Positions 8,665 to 16,294 of a stretch of 38,024 bases of DNA are shown here, one piece after another (position 1 is the first letter of the stretch; each line of letters opens with the position of its first letter). The notes beneath the pieces were generated by a model. That model was not told where the DNA came from, made no database searches, and saw only the letters and a list, made by a program, of their open reading frames with translations. The DNA is from JAEUMD01 sp050250815. Its GTDB lineage: Bacteria > Pseudomonadota > Alphaproteobacteria > Rhizobiales > Hyphomicrobiaceae. The stretch lies in NCBI GenBank assembly GCA_050250815.1, contig JBFWNY010000036.1:1-38024 (forward strand), given 5' to 3'. The position numbers and the translations under genes were made by a program.

Positions 8665-9051
8665 CGCTCGTTCGTCCTTGGCTCGTGTCCCGATCTGCAG
8701 GTTCGTTTCCACCTTGAGGCGCGCCGAGGGGCGGGCTACGGACCAAACGAGGGACACTCAATCCTAGAATTGTGGTTGTTGCCACGCGACCGTGGCGCGA
8801 ACTCGACCAAACGCGGCGACGAACAACTCCGGTCCCACCTCCGTGGCATTAGACCTTTGCCAGCGGGCGGAGAAGGGCTTTGATGCAACTCATGACAGAT
8901 TCTCCCATCATGCTTTCTGCTGCAACTCGGCAAAAGTCATGTCTTGCACGGAAAAGGACGCAGCCGGTGGATTCGCGTCCGCGGCTCGCCATGCCAACGG
9001 CCCAGGCCCCGTCTGTAGGGATTTGCGCGGCAGCGCAGCAAGGGGCGGAGC
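8665..9051. other. Divergent intergenic region, no convincing gene
   Basis: These 387 bases separate the divergent lipoprotein and rsmI genes and must carry both promoters. A very short minus-strand frame (ATG near 8909, 14 codons, preceded by GGGAGAA and beginning MSCIKALL) could be a leader peptide but is too short to support. No RNA gene or long inverted repeat was seen. Confidence 0.4.
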
Positions 9052-10053
9052 ATGCCCGGTAGCCGGTTGAAGGGCGGGCCCGGCAGTACCGGCGCCTCCC
9101 GCGATGACGAAGGGTCGCACGGTTCGGATGAGGGGCACGTGCCTCTACCGGCCCGGCATGCCGCTGCCGCCATCGAGCGTTTGACGTCGGCGCCGCTGAC
9201 ACCCGGGCTCTACCTGGTTGCGACGCCCATCGGGCACTTGGCCGACATCACGCTCAGGGCCCTGGCGGTACTTGCGCGCGCTGACGTCATCTACTGCGAA
9301 GACACCCGCCATACGCGAACGTTGGCGAGCCACTACGGCCTAAAGGCGCCGCTGCGCCCGTATCATGAGCACAACGCGGCAGCGCAACGTCCCAGGATCA
9401 TCGAGGAGATGGCCGGCGGTGCCCGCGTCGCCCTCGTCTCGGATGCGGGTACGCCGCTGATTTCGGACCCGGGCTACAAGCTGGTGCGCGATGCGGTCGA
9501 GGCGGGGCACCACGTGGAGAGCCTGCCGGGAGCGTCGGCGATGCTCGTGGCCCTGACGACCTCAGGGTTGCCCACCGATACGTTCCTGTTCGCTGGCTTC
9601 CTGCCGCCAAAGCAGGCCGCGCGCCGGACACGGCTCCGGGAACTGGCTGCCGTCGAGGCGACGCTCGTGTTCTACGAGGCGCCGTCGCGGCTGCCTTCCA
9701 GCCTCGCCGATCTCGTCGAGGTCCTGGGGGCTACGCGGCAGGGCGCGGTGGCGCGCGAGCTGACCAAGATGCACGAGCAGGTCGTTCGCGGGTCGCTTCA
9801 CGATCTGGCGCGCGACTACAGCGGCGCGGAGGTGAAGGGTGAGGTCGCCATCGTCATTGCCCCGCCGGAGCGCGCCCAGGTGGACGACAGTGCGCTACAG
9901 GCGGCACTGACCGAGGCGTTGGCGCGCGTGCGTCTCAACGAGGCATCGCGCGAGGTTGCACGTGCCTTCGGCGTGCCGCGCCAGCGCGTCTATGAACTGG
10001 GCCTTGCGCTGAAGGCGGCTGCCGGGGAAGGCGATGGAGAGGCAAGCGGATAG
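9052..10053 (+). CDS. rsmI: 16S rRNA (cytidine(1402)-2'-O)-methyltransferase
   Basis: RsmI methylates the 2'-O of C1402 in the 16S rRNA decoding centre, using SAM. The 333-residue protein has the tetrapyrrole-methylase-like fold: TPGLYLVATPIGHLADITLRA at the start of the domain, then CEDTRHTRTL, ALVSDAGTPLISDPGYKLV, SLPGASAMLVAL, and FAGFLPPK. All are diagnostic of this family. The N-terminus is about 45 residues longer than the usual core; ATG at 9052 has GGGGCGGAG before it, but a later GTG start near 9140 is possible. The gene overlaps yraN by 20 bases, the common alphaproteobacterial rsmI-yraN pair. Confidence 0.93.
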   Translation: MPGSRLKGGPGSTGASRDDEGSHGSDEGHVPLPARHAAAAIERLTSAPLTPGLYLVATPIGHLADITLRALAVLARADVIYCEDTRHTRTLASHYGLKAPLRPYHEHNAAAQRPRIIEEMAGGARVALVSDAGTPLISDPGYKLVRDAVEAGHHVESLPGASAMLVALTTSGLPTDTFLFAGFLPPKQAARRTRLRELAAVEATLVFYEAPSRLPSSLADLVEVLGATRQGAVARELTKMHEQVVRGSLHDLARDYSGAEVKGEVAIVIAPPERAQVDDSALQAALTEALARVRLNEASREVARAFGVPRQRVYELGLALKAAAGEGDGEASG

Positions 10054-10444
10054 TTCCGAGTCGCCGGCCGATCGTGCACGCAGCGTCGCCGGCAGTGACG
10101 AGCGCCGGCGTCGCTATCGACGCGGCATTCTCGCGGAGTGGCGGGCGCTCGCCATGCTGGCGATGAAGGGCTACCGGCCCCTGGCGCGGCGCACGCGCAC
10201 AGCGTCAGGTGAGATCGATCTCATCGTGATCCGTGGCCAGCTGGTCGCGTTCGTGGAGGTCAAGCAGCGGGCCACGCCCGAGGCTGCCGAGGCGTCGATC
10301 AGTCCGCAGCAGCGGCGGCGCATCCGAAGGGCGGCCGATCTGTGGCTGGCGCGCCGATCACGCTATCAGGACTGCGAGCTGAGGTTCGATCTGGTGCTGG
10401 TGATCGGCTGGCGCTGGCCGGTCCACCTGCCTGGAGCGCTGTAG
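10034..10444 (+). CDS. yraN: UPF0102 family protein YraN (putative endonuclease fold)
   Basis: This 136-residue protein has the UPF0102 pattern: RRGILAEWRALAMLAMKGYR, then ARRTRTASGEIDLIVIRG and LVAFVEVKQR. The Glu, GEIDLI and VEVKQR residues match the restriction-enzyme-like (PD-(D/E)XK) core, so a nuclease or nucleic-acid processing role is likely, though the function is not settled. It starts inside the end of rsmI (20-base overlap), so the two are translationally linked. A short hairpin lies 24 bases past its stop. Confidence 0.88.
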   Translation: MERQADSSESPADRARSVAGSDERRRRYRRGILAEWRALAMLAMKGYRPLARRTRTASGEIDLIVIRGQLVAFVEVKQRATPEAAEASISPQQRRRIRRAADLWLARRSRYQDCELRFDLVLVIGWRWPVHLPGAL

Positions 10445-10467
10445 CAAAGGGGCATGCCGGTCAAATA

Positions 10468-10484
10468 GCGGCTCTTCAAGCCGC
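10468..10484. terminator. Hairpin between convergent yraN and the small coiled-coil gene
   Basis: GCGGCT at 10468-10473 pairs with AGCCGC at 10479-10484 over a 5-base loop. The stop codon of the minus-strand gene (10476-10478) is inside the loop. Placement between two convergent genes suggests a bidirectional terminator, but the stem is only 6 bp. Confidence 0.4.
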
Positions 10485-10700
10485 GCGGCGAACCTTGCGC
10501 GCGTCGACCGCGGACTTCAGCCCCGGCATCGCAGTCCTGCTGTCTTCGGCGCGCGCTACAGCGACCTGCATACGGTCGAGGTTCTCGATCGCCGATTGCA
10601 GGGCCTGCTCGATGTTGCGGCCGAGACGCTCGCGCGCATCCATGAGGCCATCCATCGCCCGCTCGAAATCTGAAAGTGCTTTCGCAAAGTCCTCTGCCAT
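10476..10700 (-). CDS. Small coiled-coil hypothetical protein divergent from gshB
   Basis: This 74-residue protein starts at ATG 10698-10700 (MAEDFAKALSDFERAMDG) behind a near-perfect ribosome-binding site (GGGAGG, 8 bases upstream). The reading frame stays open far upstream across gshB, so automated calls may give a falsely long antisense gene; the ribosome-binding site and codon character pick out this short one. The sequence is almost wholly helical and charged (LMDARERLGRNIEQALQSAI, LDRMQVAVARAEDS), with heptad-like spacing of hydrophobic residues. Small proteins of this type occur next to gshB in related bacteria. No function is assigned. It shares its promoter region, with a CtrA-type site, with gshB. 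Confidence 0.7.
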   Translation of the reverse strand: MAEDFAKALSDFERAMDGLMDARERLGRNIEQALQSAIENLDRMQVAVARAEDSRTAMPGLKSAVDARKVRRAA

Positions 10701-10741
10701 GCGGTCGATCCTCCCGTTACGGAAAGGCTGGGCCGCTTCGG

Positions 10742-10756
10742 TTAACGAGTGGTTAA
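10742..10756. promoter_or_regulatory. CtrA-type binding site
   Basis: TTAACGAGTGGTTAA is an exact TTAA-N7-TTAA match, followed by C, which is the full consensus for the alphaproteobacterial cell-cycle regulator CtrA. It is centred in the 189-bp region between the divergent small coiled-coil gene (start 10700) and gshB (start 10890). Either or both could be controlled by it. Function is inferred from the consensus only. Confidence 0.6.
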
Positions 10757-10889
10757 CGCTGGCCCGATGGACGGGCCCGTGCTTTCCGCTAAAAGAGGCT
10801 CGACATGCGGCGGGTCGACGCCGCCGCAATTCAGCAACATGCCGGGCGAACGTCCTTCTTCGTCGGCAACGCAAGGGTCCGACCATCGC

Positions 10890-11864
10890 ATGGCATCTTC
10901 CGTAGCACGCAAGCTCAAGGTCGCCTGTCAGATGGATCCGATCGACAGGATCGACATCCGCGGCGATTCCACCTTCGCGCTGCTGCTCGAAGCGCAGGCG
11001 CGGGGCCACGAGCTGTTCTACTACCTGCCGCAGACACTGACCCTCGACGGCGATACGCTGTTGGCACGCGGTGAGACGCTGCGCGTCAAGGACGAGAGAG
11101 GCGCACACTTCGCCGTCTCGAATGCGCGCGTCGAGGAGCTCGCAGACTTCGACGTGGTGCTGCTGCGGCAGGACCCGCCGTTCGACATGGCCTACATCAC
11201 TTCGACGCACCTGCTTGAGCGCATCCATCCCCGCACGCTGGTTGTCAACGATCCAGCGCACGTGCGCAACGCGCCAGAGAAGCTTTGGGTGCTGGATTTC
11301 CAGGACCTGATGCCGCCCACGATGGTGACGCGATCGCTCGCCGACGTGCAGGCGTTCCGCGAGCGCCACCGGGACATCATCGTCAAGCCGCTCTACGGCA
11401 ATGGCGGTGCGTCCGTGTTCCGCATCCAGCCGGGCGACACCAACCTGGGTTCGCTGGTGGAGATGTTCCAGTCGATCTTCCGGGAACCGTTCATGGTGCA
11501 GGAATACCGGCCGGAGGTGCGCGCCGGCGACAAACGCATCATCCTCGTCGATGGCGAGCTGGCCGGTGTCATCAACCGCGTTCCTGCCGACGGCGAGACC
11601 CGCTCCAATCTGCACGTCGGCGGGACAGCGGCGGCCGTGCAGCTCACGGCCCGCGATCGCGAAATCTGCGCGCGCTTGGGGCCGGAGCTGAAGCGGCGCG
11701 GCCTGATATTTACGGGCATCGACGTGATCGGCCCCTATCTCACCGAGATCAACGTCACCTCCCCCACCGGTATCCGCCACATCAAGCAGCATGGCGGACC
11801 GGATATCGCAGTTATGATCTGGGATGCGATCGAGGGAAAGGTGACGGCACGAAGCTCAGCCTGA
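10890..11864 (+). CDS. gshB: Glutathione synthetase
   Basis: GshB joins gamma-glutamylcysteine and glycine with ATP to make glutathione in the cytoplasm. The 324-residue protein begins MASSVARKLKVACQMDPID and matches the prokaryotic ATP-grasp enzyme throughout: GDSTFALLLEAQARGHELFY, LLRQDPPFDMAYI, NDPAHVRNAPEKL, KPLYGNGGASVF (ATP-grasp loop), FMVQEYRPEV, GDKRIILVDGE, and EINVTSPTGIRH near the end. An upstream in-frame ATG at 10749 would add 47 low-complexity residues and would start inside the CtrA-type site, so 10890 is preferred. The gene ends in a 9-base overlap with the convergent VOC gene. Confidence 0.93.
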   Translation: MASSVARKLKVACQMDPIDRIDIRGDSTFALLLEAQARGHELFYYLPQTLTLDGDTLLARGETLRVKDERGAHFAVSNARVEELADFDVVLLRQDPPFDMAYITSTHLLERIHPRTLVVNDPAHVRNAPEKLWVLDFQDLMPPTMVTRSLADVQAFRERHRDIIVKPLYGNGGASVFRIQPGDTNLGSLVEMFQSIFREPFMVQEYRPEVRAGDKRIILVDGELAGVINRVPADGETRSNLHVGGTAAAVQLTARDREICARLGPELKRRGLIFTGIDVIGPYLTEINVTSPTGIRHIKQHGGPDIAVMIWDAIEGKVTARSSA

Positions 11865-12299
11865 AGTGGTTTGGGTCTTCCATGGGTCGTAGCTGCCGAA
11901 CGACCAGATGTGCCCGCCGATGTCGCGCGCCGAATAGAGACGTCCGCCGTAGTCCTGGTCGGCGGGTGCCATGACGATCTCGGCCCCGGCGGCCTTGGCG
12001 CGGTCGTGATGCAGGTCGACGTCATCGACGATCGCATACACCGTCTGGGTGCATTTTCCACCCGCCTGCGTGGGCAGAATCATGAACCGTTCACCGAACT
12101 CCTCTTTCCGGACGGGTCCTATCATGATCATGCCGTTTGCGAACGTCAGTTCGGCATGGACGACCTTGCCGGTTCCGTCACGATAGACCGCATGGGGGGC
12201 GAATCCGAAGGCCGCCTGCAGCCATGCGACGGCGGCATCGGCTTCCGGGTAGCTCATGCAGGAGATCAGGTGGGCGCGTGGCTTGTTCGTCGCGGGCAT
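11856..12299 (-). CDS. VOC family (glyoxalase-like) protein
   Basis: This 147-residue single-module VOC protein begins at ATG 12297-12299 (MPATNKPRAHLISC), with GGAG upstream. The paired beta-alpha-beta-beta-beta units are visible: ADAAVAWLQAAFGFAPHAVY with VVHAELTFANGMIMIGP in the first half, then VYAIVDDVDLHHDRAKAAGA and RLYSARDIGGHIWSFGSY in the second. The latter ending is typical of bleomycin-resistance/PhnB-like members. The substrate is unknown. It is convergent with gshB (9-base overlap) and divergent from the comM-like gene. Confidence 0.82.
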   Translation of the reverse strand: MPATNKPRAHLISCMSYPEADAAVAWLQAAFGFAPHAVYRDGTGKVVHAELTFANGMIMIGPVRKEEFGERFMILPTQAGGKCTQTVYAIVDDVDLHHDRAKAAGAEIVMAPADQDYGGRLYSARDIGGHIWSFGSYDPWKTQTTSG

Positions 12300-12448
12300 G
12301 GCCAGCTCCAGGTATTGGATTGGAAGCATCGCACGTTGTGCGCAAACGCGCATGTTCTATTTTTGTTCTTGCGCGGGGTTTTCGCAGCAGCTAGGCTTAT
12401 GCAACTCGGGCGGCGGATCGCCGTTCCGTTGGATGCGGGGTGGCTGCC

Positions 12449-13978
12449 ATGTACGGGCAGATTTCTACATTGGCCTTTGTCGGCGTCGAAGCGCGGCCCA
12501 TCGAGGTGCAGGTGCGTATCACGCCGGGCCAGGCGACGTTCGCTATCGTCGGGCTACCGGACAAGGCGGTGGCGGAGAGCCGCGAGCGCATCCGCAACGC
12601 CCTGCATGGCGTCGGCCTGGGGCTGCCGTTCAAGCATTTGACCGTCAATCTTGCGCCGGCCGACCTGCCAAAAGAGGGCAGCCATTTCGACCTGCCGATC
12701 GCGCTTGCCCTGATGTCGGCGATGGGTGCAATCGCGCCCGATGCGATCGCTGGCTTTGCGGCCATCGGTGAACTGGGGCTCGACGGCTCGATCCGCGCCG
12801 TGCCGGGAGCGCTCCCCGCTGCGATCGGCGCCAACGCCATGGGCAAGGGGCTGATCTGCCCGGCGGCGGTCGGGTCCGAGGCGGCGTGGGCGGGCGAGGA
12901 GATGGACGTGCTGGCCGCGCCGCACCTGCTGTCGCTCGTCAACCACTTCAAGGGGCTGCAGACCCTGTCGCGGCCGCGGCCCAACCTTGAGCGCGATACC
13001 GGACCAAAGCCGGACCTTCGGGACATCAAGGGCCAGGAGAGCGCCAAGCGCGCCGTCGAGATCGCGGCGGCCGGCGGCCACAACCTGCTGATGATCGGCC
13101 CGCCCGGATCAGGCAAGTCCATGCTTGCTGCGCGACTTCCCTCCATTCTGCCGCCGTTGGCGCCAGAGGAGATGCTCGAGGTGTCTATGGTGCATTCGCT
13201 GGCGGGTGAACTCGGCGGCGGCAAGCTCGCCGTCGAGCGGCCGTTCCGCGCGCCGCATCACTCCGCGAGCATGGCCGCGCTCGTCGGCGGCGGCACGCGG
13301 CCGCGTCCGGGCGAAGTCAGCCTCGCGCATCTGGGTGTGCTGTTTCTCGACGAGCTGCCAGAGTTCGCGCCGCAGGTTCTCGATGGTTTGCGTCAGCCTC
13401 TGGAGACGGGCGAGACAGTGATCGCCCGGGCCAACCACCGGATCTCGTATCCTTCGCGCATCCAGCTTGTGGCTGCCATGAACCCTTGCCGCTGCGGTGG
13501 CGGTGGTCCAGGCCAATCGTGCAAGCGCGGGCCACGTTGCGGTGAGGACTACCGCGCGCGCATCTCCGGACCGCTGCTCGATCGCATCGACTTGCAGATC
13601 GAGGTGCCGGCGGTAACGGCCGCCGATCTCGTGCTGCCGGCTGCGGCGGAGGGGAGCGCGGAGGTTCGAGCGCGCGTTGCGGCGGCACGCGAGCGTCAGC
13701 GTCAGCGCTTCGCGGCACTCGGTGCCAGAGGTCTGCGGACCAATGCGGACTGTTCGGGTCAAGTGCTCGAACAGATCGCGATGCCCGATGCGGAGGGGCT
13801 GGAGCTGCTGCGGCAGGCCGCCGAGAAGCTCGCGTTGTCAGCGCGCGGCTTCCACCGCACGATTAAGGTAGCGCGCACGCTGGCCGATCTGGACGACGTC
13901 GATACGGTTGGCCGTATTCATGTCGCCGAGGCCCTGAGCTACCGCGGCGAGGTGCTGCAGCAGCGGCTCGCGGCCTGA
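12449..13978 (+). CDS. comM: YifB/ComM family Mg-chelatase-like AAA+ ATPase
   Basis: This 509-residue protein belongs to the YifB/ComM family. ComM is a hexameric helicase that promotes branch migration when DNA is integrated during natural transformation. The N-terminal ChlI-type domain shows FAIVGLPDKAVAESRERIR and HLTVNLAPADLPKEGSHFDL. The AAA+ core has a Walker A loop GPPGSGKS near residue 220, FRAPHHSASMAALVGGG, and Walker B LFLDELPEF near 300. A cysteine cluster (NPCRCGGGG, then CKRGPRCGEDY) and the C-terminal SARGFHRTIKVARTLADL follow. ATG at 12449 is used rather than GTG at 12440 because it gives the family-typical start and GGGGTGG lies upstream. Confidence 0.9.
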   Translation: MYGQISTLAFVGVEARPIEVQVRITPGQATFAIVGLPDKAVAESRERIRNALHGVGLGLPFKHLTVNLAPADLPKEGSHFDLPIALALMSAMGAIAPDAIAGFAAIGELGLDGSIRAVPGALPAAIGANAMGKGLICPAAVGSEAAWAGEEMDVLAAPHLLSLVNHFKGLQTLSRPRPNLERDTGPKPDLRDIKGQESAKRAVEIAAAGGHNLLMIGPPGSGKSMLAARLPSILPPLAPEEMLEVSMVHSLAGELGGGKLAVERPFRAPHHSASMAALVGGGTRPRPGEVSLAHLGVLFLDELPEFAPQVLDGLRQPLETGETVIARANHRISYPSRIQLVAAMNPCRCGGGGPGQSCKRGPRCGEDYRARISGPLLDRIDLQIEVPAVTAADLVLPAAAEGSAEVRARVAAARERQRQRFAALGARGLRTNADCSGQVLEQIAMPDAEGLELLRQAAEKLALSARGFHRTIKVARTLADLDDVDTVGRIHVAEALSYRGEVLQQRLAA

Positions 13979-14005
13979 GCGCCAGCGATGCGCACGCCTG
14001 AGCGA

Positions 14006-14017
14006 TTGCGTACGCAA
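14006..14017. terminator. Palindrome between two convergent genes
   Basis: TTGCGTACGCAA is a perfect 12-base palindrome in the 70-bp gap between the comM-like gene and the DUF1428-VOC gene, which converge here. CGCAC and GTGCG flank it at 13991 and 14023, so a longer stem is possible. A terminator role is inferred only from position. Confidence 0.3.
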
Positions 14018-14048
14018 CGGGTGTGCGGCAGCCGTCGGGGCCTTCGGG

Positions 14049-14849
14049 CTAAGCGGGCTCTTGCGGAACGAGTGGAACGATCACCATCCAAGAGACGCCA
14101 AACTTGTCCTTCACCGCGCCGAACATGGGCGAGAAGAAGGTTGGTCCAAGCGGCATCTGCACGGTGCCGTCTCCGGCAAGCGCATCGAATATGCGCCGTG
14201 CCTCGGTGGCGGTCGAGACGCTGAGTGTCAGCGACATGCAATCGAAGTCGACCGGACCTGAGCGCATGCCGTCCGACAGCATGATCTGGGTCCCCAGAAT
14301 GCGGATCGCCGCATGCATGATCTTGTCGTCGAGTGCAGCCGGCACCTTGTCCGGGGACGGCTTGTCGGGGTTGTCCTTGAAGCGCAGCAGCATGACGACC
14401 TCGGCGCCGAGCTTGGCCTTGTAGTACTCGATCGCCTCCTCGCAGCGGCCGCGGAAGAACAGGTAGGGCTGCACGGCAGGCACGACCCCAAATTCTCCCA
14501 TGAACGGTTTGAACCCGCCGAAGAAGATGCGCTTGGCATCGAACGCCATCGTTTCGGGTGTCATGCCGGCGAGCCGCGGGTCCTGCATGGCACGGGCGCT
14601 CACCTCGTCACGGTGGGCACGGTCGCGATAGGCGATCATGGCGACGAAGACGGTCTCGTCGTCCTTCAGCTGCACACTGCGCGGAAACGATGTGAGCTTG
14701 CCAAATGGCACGTCGTCGCCCTCGACCTCCACGGACGCGAGTGCGCCGTGCTCCCGGAACACGTCGAAGAAGCGGCACGCCTCGTCACGGTAGGCGGCGA
14801 GATTTGCTTGCGGTACGGGGGCAACGATGACGTCGAGGTAATGGCTCAT
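14049..14849 (-). CDS. DUF1428 - VOC (PhnB-like) fusion protein
   Basis: This 266-residue protein joins two small domains normally found as separate proteins. Residues 1-118 are a DUF1428 (YbaA-type) domain: YLDVIVAPVPQANLAAYR, GDDVPFGKLTSFPR, DETVFVAMIAYRDRAHRDEV and FDAKRIFFGGFKPFM. Residues 125-262 are a PhnB-like VOC domain: VQPYLFFRGRCEEAIEYYKA, GTQIMLSDGM, and FGAVKDKFGVSWMVI near the end. It is the first of three minus-strand genes for small stress-type proteins (with a second PhnB-like protein and an AHSA1 protein). Substrates are unknown. The ATG at 14847-14849 follows GGGAG. Confidence 0.82.
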   Translation of the reverse strand: MSHYLDVIVAPVPQANLAAYRDEACRFFDVFREHGALASVEVEGDDVPFGKLTSFPRSVQLKDDETVFVAMIAYRDRAHRDEVSARAMQDPRLAGMTPETMAFDAKRIFFGGFKPFMGEFGVVPAVQPYLFFRGRCEEAIEYYKAKLGAEVVMLLRFKDNPDKPSPDKVPAALDDKIMHAAIRILGTQIMLSDGMRSGPVDFDCMSLTLSVSTATEARRIFDALAGDGTVQMPLGPTFFSPMFGAVKDKFGVSWMVIVPLVPQEPA

Positions 14850-14877
14850 GGCTTTGATCTCCCGGAGTGAGAAAGGC

Positions 14878-15363
14878 TCAGCGTCCCGCTGCTGCGGCCT
14901 CGAGCTGCGCGATGTCGAGCCTGATCATTTCGAGCATGGCCTGCATGACGCGCTTGCCCCGAGCCGGGTCGGGATCCGAAATCAGCTCAAAGAGCCGCCG
15001 CGGCACGACCTGCCAGGAGAGGCCGTACCTGTCCTTGACCCATCCGCATTGCACGGGGCGCCCGCCGTCGGAAGTCAGCGCGGACCACAGCCGGTCGATT
15101 TCGGCTTGGTCCTCGCAGAGAACCGACAGCGATATCGCGTCGTTGAACTTGTCGTGTGGCCCGCCGTTGATCGCCTGATACTGCTCACCGGCAACCGTGA
15201 ACTCGACGAGCAGGACGTCGCCTTCACGATTGCCTGGCGTGTCGGTCTTGGCGGTAAGGATCGCATCGATCGAGCCACCAAAAATGCCGACATAGTAGCG
15301 CGCGGCTTCGAGTGCGACGTGCTCAAACCAAAGACACGGCGTGATCTTTCGTCGATGGGACAT
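14878..15363 (-). CDS. PhnB-like VOC family protein
   Basis: This protein of about 161 residues resembles the '3-demethylubiquinone-9 3-methyltransferase-like' VOC group; that name is historical and no methyltransferase motif is present. It starts MSHRRKITPCLWFEHVALEA and contains the typical EGDVLLVEFTVAGEQYQAIN and NDAISLSVLCEDQAEIDRLW, then VKDRYGLSWQVVPRRLFEL. ATG at 15361-15363 is preferred over one 12 bases upstream because family members start at that point. It lies 28 bases from the DUF1428-VOC gene and probably shares its transcript. Confidence 0.82.
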   Translation of the reverse strand: MSHRRKITPCLWFEHVALEAARYYVGIFGGSIDAILTAKTDTPGNREGDVLLVEFTVAGEQYQAINGGPHDKFNDAISLSVLCEDQAEIDRLWSALTSDGGRPVQCGWVKDRYGLSWQVVPRRLFELISDPDPARGKRVMQAMLEMIRLDIAQLEAAAAGR

Positions 15364-15450
15364 TGTGCGCCTCATGTGTCGCAGTGAAAGTTCGGGGGGC
15401 GTGATGTGTCTTGCCCGGAACTCGCTGTTGCATTGCGCATAGCGATCGGG

Positions 15451-15867
15451 TCAGGCGGCGTTCTGGATCGCCTTCACATGCCGCGCGAAGTTGTCAAGGA
15501 TTGCCTGCCAGCCGGCCCGCTGCTGCTCGACGGAATGCACCGTTTCCGCATCGAAGGACACGCTGACGCGAGTGCCCCGGGTCACTGGCTCGAACGTGAC
15601 CCGGGCGTTGCGGTTGCCGAAGGCGTATTCGATCAGTTGATGCTCGACGATGCGCGTGTAGGTTCCGGCGAAGTCGAAACCCACGCTGCCGTCCTTGGCT
15701 TCCATGCGCGATGAGAACTTTCCGCCCTCCCGCAGGTCGACCGTCGCCGACGTCGTATGCCAATCGTTCGACGCTGCATTCCAGCGGACGATGTCGGCCG
15801 GCGTCGTATAGGCGCGCCAGACCTGTGCCATTGGCGCCTCGACTTCGGTTCGAACGTCGATCCTCAT
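15451..15867 (-). CDS. AHSA1/SRPBCC family protein
   Basis: This 138-residue protein is an Activator-of-Hsp90-ATPase-1-like START-fold protein. It opens with IDVRTEVEAPMAQVWRAYTT followed by PADIVRWNAASNDWHTT, the usual beta-strand and helix-grip opening, and ends with VHSVEQQRAGWQAILDNFAR, the typical long C-terminal helix. Bacterial members bind hydrophobic ligands or act in stress responses; individual functions are rarely known. It heads the run of three same-strand genes with the two PhnB-type VOC proteins, an association common in soil bacteria. Confidence 0.85.
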   Translation of the reverse strand: MRIDVRTEVEAPMAQVWRAYTTPADIVRWNAASNDWHTTSATVDLREGGKFSSRMEAKDGSVGFDFAGTYTRIVEHQLIEYAFGNRNARVTFEPVTRGTRVSVSFDAETVHSVEQQRAGWQAILDNFARHVKAIQNAA

Positions 15868-16062
15868 TGCCTCCGGTCCTTTCGCTTGTGCAGGTGTCGG
15901 CGCGACTACCCTGAAGACGCTGGGGGACGGCCAGATCCGACATGCCGATGAAAGAAATGTCGTGCGATCGTGTCGAAACGGCGTTCCCGTGTCTGTCGGA
16001 ACGACTTCTGCCGCCGCCTGCGGGCTCCCGACGGCCTCGAGCGCCGACGACCGGTGGTTTTC

Positions 16063-16091
16063 TTGACAACGAGATATGAGGGCGACTAAAT
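16063..16091 (+). promoter_or_regulatory. Promoter of the tRNA-Ala gene
   Basis: TTGACA (16063-16068) and CTAAAT (16086-16091) are separated by 17 bases, and the tRNA begins 12 bases later. The -35 is perfect; the -10 is weaker but of the form accepted by alphaproteobacterial housekeeping sigma factor. The preceding 195 bases, back to the AHSA1 gene, show no gene. Confidence 0.6.
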
Positions 16092-16103
16092 CGGCTCCCC
16101 TAG

Positions 16104-16179
16104 GGGGCCGTAGCTCAGATGGGAGAGCGCTGCAATCGCACTGCAGAGGTCAGGGGTTCGATTCCCCTCGGCTCCACCA
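16104..16179 (+). tRNA. tRNA-Ala (anticodon CGC)
   Basis: A complete 76-base cloverleaf can be drawn. The acceptor stem is GGGGCCG/CGGCTCC, with a G3-T70 wobble pair that marks alanine identity. The D arm is GCTC...GAGC. The anticodon stem CTGCA/TGCAG encloses the loop ATCGCAC, giving anticodon CGC (reads GCG). The T arm is AGGGG TTCGATT CCCCT. The discriminator is A and CCA is encoded. Mobile-element genes begin right after its 3' end, so the tRNA end is the likely integration site. Confidence 0.95.
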
Positions 16180-16203
16180 AATAATCCAATGACTTAAGTG
16201 AGT

Positions 16204-16220
16204 ATCCGAGATTCTCGGAT
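16204..16220. terminator. Palindrome just beyond the tRNA
   Basis: ATCCGAGA and TCTCGGAT flank a single T. As RNA this can form a 7-bp stem with a 3-base loop followed by TTT. It lies 25 bases after the tRNA CCA. It may terminate the tRNA transcript, or be a protein-binding site at the element junction. Confidence 0.4.
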
Positions 16221-16294
16221 TTGCCGTTCACGCTGGGTTCACGCAGGAATGCATGAGCGCGGATGCTCGCGCATGTTCGCTCAGGCGTGATCTG

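Noticed and set aside
8849..8911. Tiny minus-strand frame MSCIKALLRPLAKV
   Set aside because: Only 14 codons; a GGGAGAA-like site precedes it, but length and lack of context prevent a gene call.
10476..11792. Long minus-strand reading frame antisense to gshB
   Set aside because: gshB is certain on the plus strand; only the last 74 codons, outside gshB, have a ribosome-binding site and protein-like composition.
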